Part shown: piece after piece, positions 22,188-22,955 of the stretch | How positions within the stretch are numbered: position 1 is the stretch's first letter | How the letters are laid out: every line of letters begins with the position of its first letter | From: an uncultured Verrucomicrobiota bacterium | GTDB taxonomy: Bacteria; Verrucomicrobiota; Kiritimatiellia; RFP12; UBA1067 | Direction: 5' to 3' | NCBI GenBank assembly: GCA_946631345.1 | Contig: CAMPAA010000019.1 | Location: 1-22,955 of the forward strand | DNA length: 22,955 nt | Program-made: the position numbers and the translations under genes | The notes under the pieces: generated by a model | The model's input: the letters and a program-made list of their open reading frames with translations, nothing else | What the model was told of the DNA's origin: nothing | Databases searched by the model: none

Positions 22188-22452
22188 GCTTGGCCTCCAT
22201 TGCGCGGGCGAAAGCTCCGCCTTCAAGCCTGCGCTTGGCGGGATCGGCGTATTTCGCGAATGAGCCGCTGGCCGTTTCATGCTGCGGCAATGCGATGGAG
22301 ATGGGCATGGAGTGCGTCAGGACGCATTGCCGCGCGAAGATGCGCAGCGCTTCGGCGAACGATGTGCCAAGTTCACGGAAAAGCGCTTCCGCTTCTTGTT
22401 TCAGTCCCATGTCTATGCGGAACTGCATGACAGTTGATTTTGTGGCGAGCAT
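22171..22452 (-). CDS. RelB/DinJ-family antitoxin
   Basis: This 93-residue protein has a ribbon-helix-helix N-terminus: a strand with STVMQFRID, helix 1 KQEAEALFRELGTS, and helix 2 FAEALRIFARQCV. It is followed by the PISIALP segment and a flexible C-terminal part that would wrap the toxin. Such proteins bind the toxin and repress their own promoter. AAGGAG lies 7 bases before ATG 22452, and the promoter lies at 22481-22509. The partner overlapping its 3' end is a PIN domain, not a RelE/YafQ fold, and is truncated, so this appears to be an orphan antitoxin. Confidence 0.8.
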   Translation of the reverse strand: MLATKSTVMQFRIDMGLKQEAEALFRELGTSFAEALRIFARQCVLTHSMPISIALPQHETASGSFAKYADPAKRRLEGGAFARAMEAKHANAR

Positions 22453-22480
22453 AGATGACTCCTTTTTGTTTTTGCATACA

Positions 22481-22509
22481 ATTATACTATATCTGTCATA
22501 CAAACGCAA
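22481..22509 (-). promoter_or_regulatory. Promoter of the antitoxin gene
   Basis: On the minus strand TTGCGT (22509-22504), a 17-base spacer and TATAAT (22486-22481) precede the antitoxin ATG by about 28 bases. The AT-rich stretch 22464-22505 could also hold a divergent promoter for the small ORF at 22522; TATACT at 22483-22488 is the best plus-strand -10 there, without a convincing -35. Confidence 0.55.
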
Positions 22510-22521
22510 GAGGAGCACCTG

Positions 22522-22584
22522 ATGTCTCGTAACTTTACGCTCATCAGTGTAGATTATTTGCGCGAGTCGCTTGCCGAAGATTGA
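22522..22584 (+). CDS. Possible 20-residue small protein
   Basis: ATG 22522 follows AGAGGAG with good spacing and opens a 20-codon frame (MSRNFTLISV...) ending TGA at 22582-22584, 33 bases before a strong terminator. Ribosome site, short frame and terminator make a complete small transcription unit. The peptide matches nothing I recognise and has no membrane segment. It may instead be the remnant of a longer gene. Confidence 0.35.
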   Translation: MSRNFTLISVDYLRESLAED

Positions 22585-22617
22585 GGAGCATTTCGGATAA
22601 ATGACATAGCACATGAG

Positions 22618-22652
22618 AAAATCCCCTGCCTTGCGGCGGGGGATTTTTTTTT
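22618..22652 (+). terminator. Intrinsic terminator 1 of 3
   Basis: AAAATCCCCTGCC (22618-22630) pairs with GGCGGGGGATTTT (22635-22647) over 13 bp, with one G-U pair, a TTGC loop and nine T's. It would end transcription of the small ORF at 22522. The stem with flanking A's could also work on the minus strand. Confidence 0.85.
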
Positions 22653-22670
22653 GTCTGCACTATCCATTTC

Positions 22671-22707
22671 AGCCCTTTCGGCTTCGCGCCGGAGGGGCTT
22701 TTCTTTT
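22671..22707 (+). terminator. Intrinsic terminator 2 of 3
   Basis: AGCCCTTTCGGC (22671-22682) pairs with GCCGGAGGGGCT (22688-22699) over 12 bp, including G-U pairs, with a TTCGC loop, followed by TTTCTTTT. Confidence 0.75.
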
Positions 22708-22708
22708 C

Positions 22709-22739
22709 GCCGTCGGGCTTCTGCCCGGCGGCTTTTTTT
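22709..22739 (+). terminator. Intrinsic terminator 3 of 3
   Basis: GCCGTCGGGC (22709-22718) pairs with GCCCGGCGGC (22723-22732) over 10 bp with one G-U, a TTCT loop and seven T's. It begins one base after the T-tract of terminator 2. Confidence 0.8.
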
Positions 22740-22807
22740 GTCGCTTAGATTTCCCCGTCGGCGGGTGTCTCGGGGAGTTCAAGAAAAACACGCAAAGGAG
22801 AAATCCA

Positions 22808-22879
22808 ATGAAGGCAAGCAAGCAGGGCGCACCAGGTTCGGTGCGACCTTCCGTTTCCGTGGGGACAGGCCCTGCATGA
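22808..22879 (+). CDS. Possible 23-residue leader peptide
   Basis: AAAGGAG lies 8 bases upstream of ATG 22808, an excellent initiation site. The 23-codon frame (MKASKQGAPGSVRPSVSV...) is basic, with Pro, Gly and Ser. Its TGA at 22877-22879 overlaps the ATG of a further frame at 22876 as ATGA, the usual mark of translational coupling. No promoter is evident in the 68 bases between terminator 3 and this ORF. Function unknown; it could be a regulatory leader. Confidence 0.4.
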   Translation: MKASKQGAPGSVRPSVSVGTGPA

Positions 22880-22955
22880 ATGTTCCACCCCGTAAAAGGG
22901 CTGCTCAATATAATGCCAACAGGCCCTTAAACTCTGTCCTTCCCAGATTCATGCC
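22876..22955 (+). CDS. Start of an unidentified gene running off the window
   Basis: ATG 22876 overlaps the stop of the 23-codon ORF and opens a frame without stops to the window end. Its 26 residues begin MNVPPRKRAAQYNANRPLNS, which is basic. It is too short to identify. A competing 16-codon frame starts at ATG 22880, directly after the TGA, and ends at 22930, so the real start is uncertain. Confidence 0.3.
   Translation, partial: MNVPPRKRAAQYNANRPLNSVLPRFM

Noticed and set aside
22058..22522. A 154-codon plus-strand frame opposite the antitoxin
   Set aside because: Antisense shadow of the antitoxin and PIN remnant; no ribosome site or family match.
22613..22879. An 88-codon plus-strand frame covering the terminator array
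   Set aside because: It runs through three terminators and starts just before the first stem; only its last 23 codons have a proper ribosome site.

Overview
The window is one block of GC-rich bacterial chromosome, apparently Gram-negative. It encodes a TonB-like protein with ExbB and ExbD, a class A24 prepilin peptidase, a predicted lipoprotein and several exported enzymes. The mix of a secreted FAD-dependent oxidoreductase, secreted unclassified glycoside hydrolases, a Cys-rich parallel beta-helix protein and heptad CAACCTT repeats suggests the PVC superphylum, perhaps a gut Kiritimatiellota/Verrucomicrobiota/Lentisphaerota member. That taxonomic call is inference; no rRNA gene or other definitive marker is present.

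Layout. 1-99 is the 3' end of an unidentified gene, followed by a hairpin and a short heptad repeat. 273-1247 (-) is an endonuclease/exonuclease/phosphatase-family lipoprotein, transcribed divergently from 1365-3041 (+), an exported fusion of a nitrilase-type amidohydrolase and a glycerophosphodiester phosphodiesterase. 3112-7463 (+) is a housekeeping run: nagA, rpoZ, smpB, a Nif3-like gene, rlmN and a small radical SAM gene. 7466-13096 (-) is a tightly packed cell-envelope operon, in transcription order: ExbB/TolQ, ExbD/TolR, TonB/TolA-like, an anchored protein of unknown function, an ABC permease, its ATPase and a prepilin peptidase that may also be made from a leaderless transcript.

13381-22053 (+) is the accessory part. 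A near-consensus promoter drives an IclR-family regulator. It is coupled by ATGA overlap to a secreted beta-helix protein and followed by a secreted TIM-barrel-type glycosidase with a carbohydrate-binding-like domain, a secreted FAD-dependent oxidoreductase and a secreted six-hairpin glycosidase. I read this as a regulated cassette that captures and breaks down a glycan outside the cytoplasm, with an oxidative step. The substrate is unknown. This is the best candidate for an undescribed system. The last two genes begin with near-identical leaders of about 44 bp.

The cassette ends abruptly against a truncated PIN-toxin gene whose RelB/DinJ-type antitoxin is intact, which points to a recombination junction near 22055-22062. 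The last 500 bases hold three tandem intrinsic terminators, small ORFs with strong ribosome binding sites, and the start of a gene that runs off the window. I saw no tRNA, rRNA, CRISPR array, insertion sequence or replication origin.
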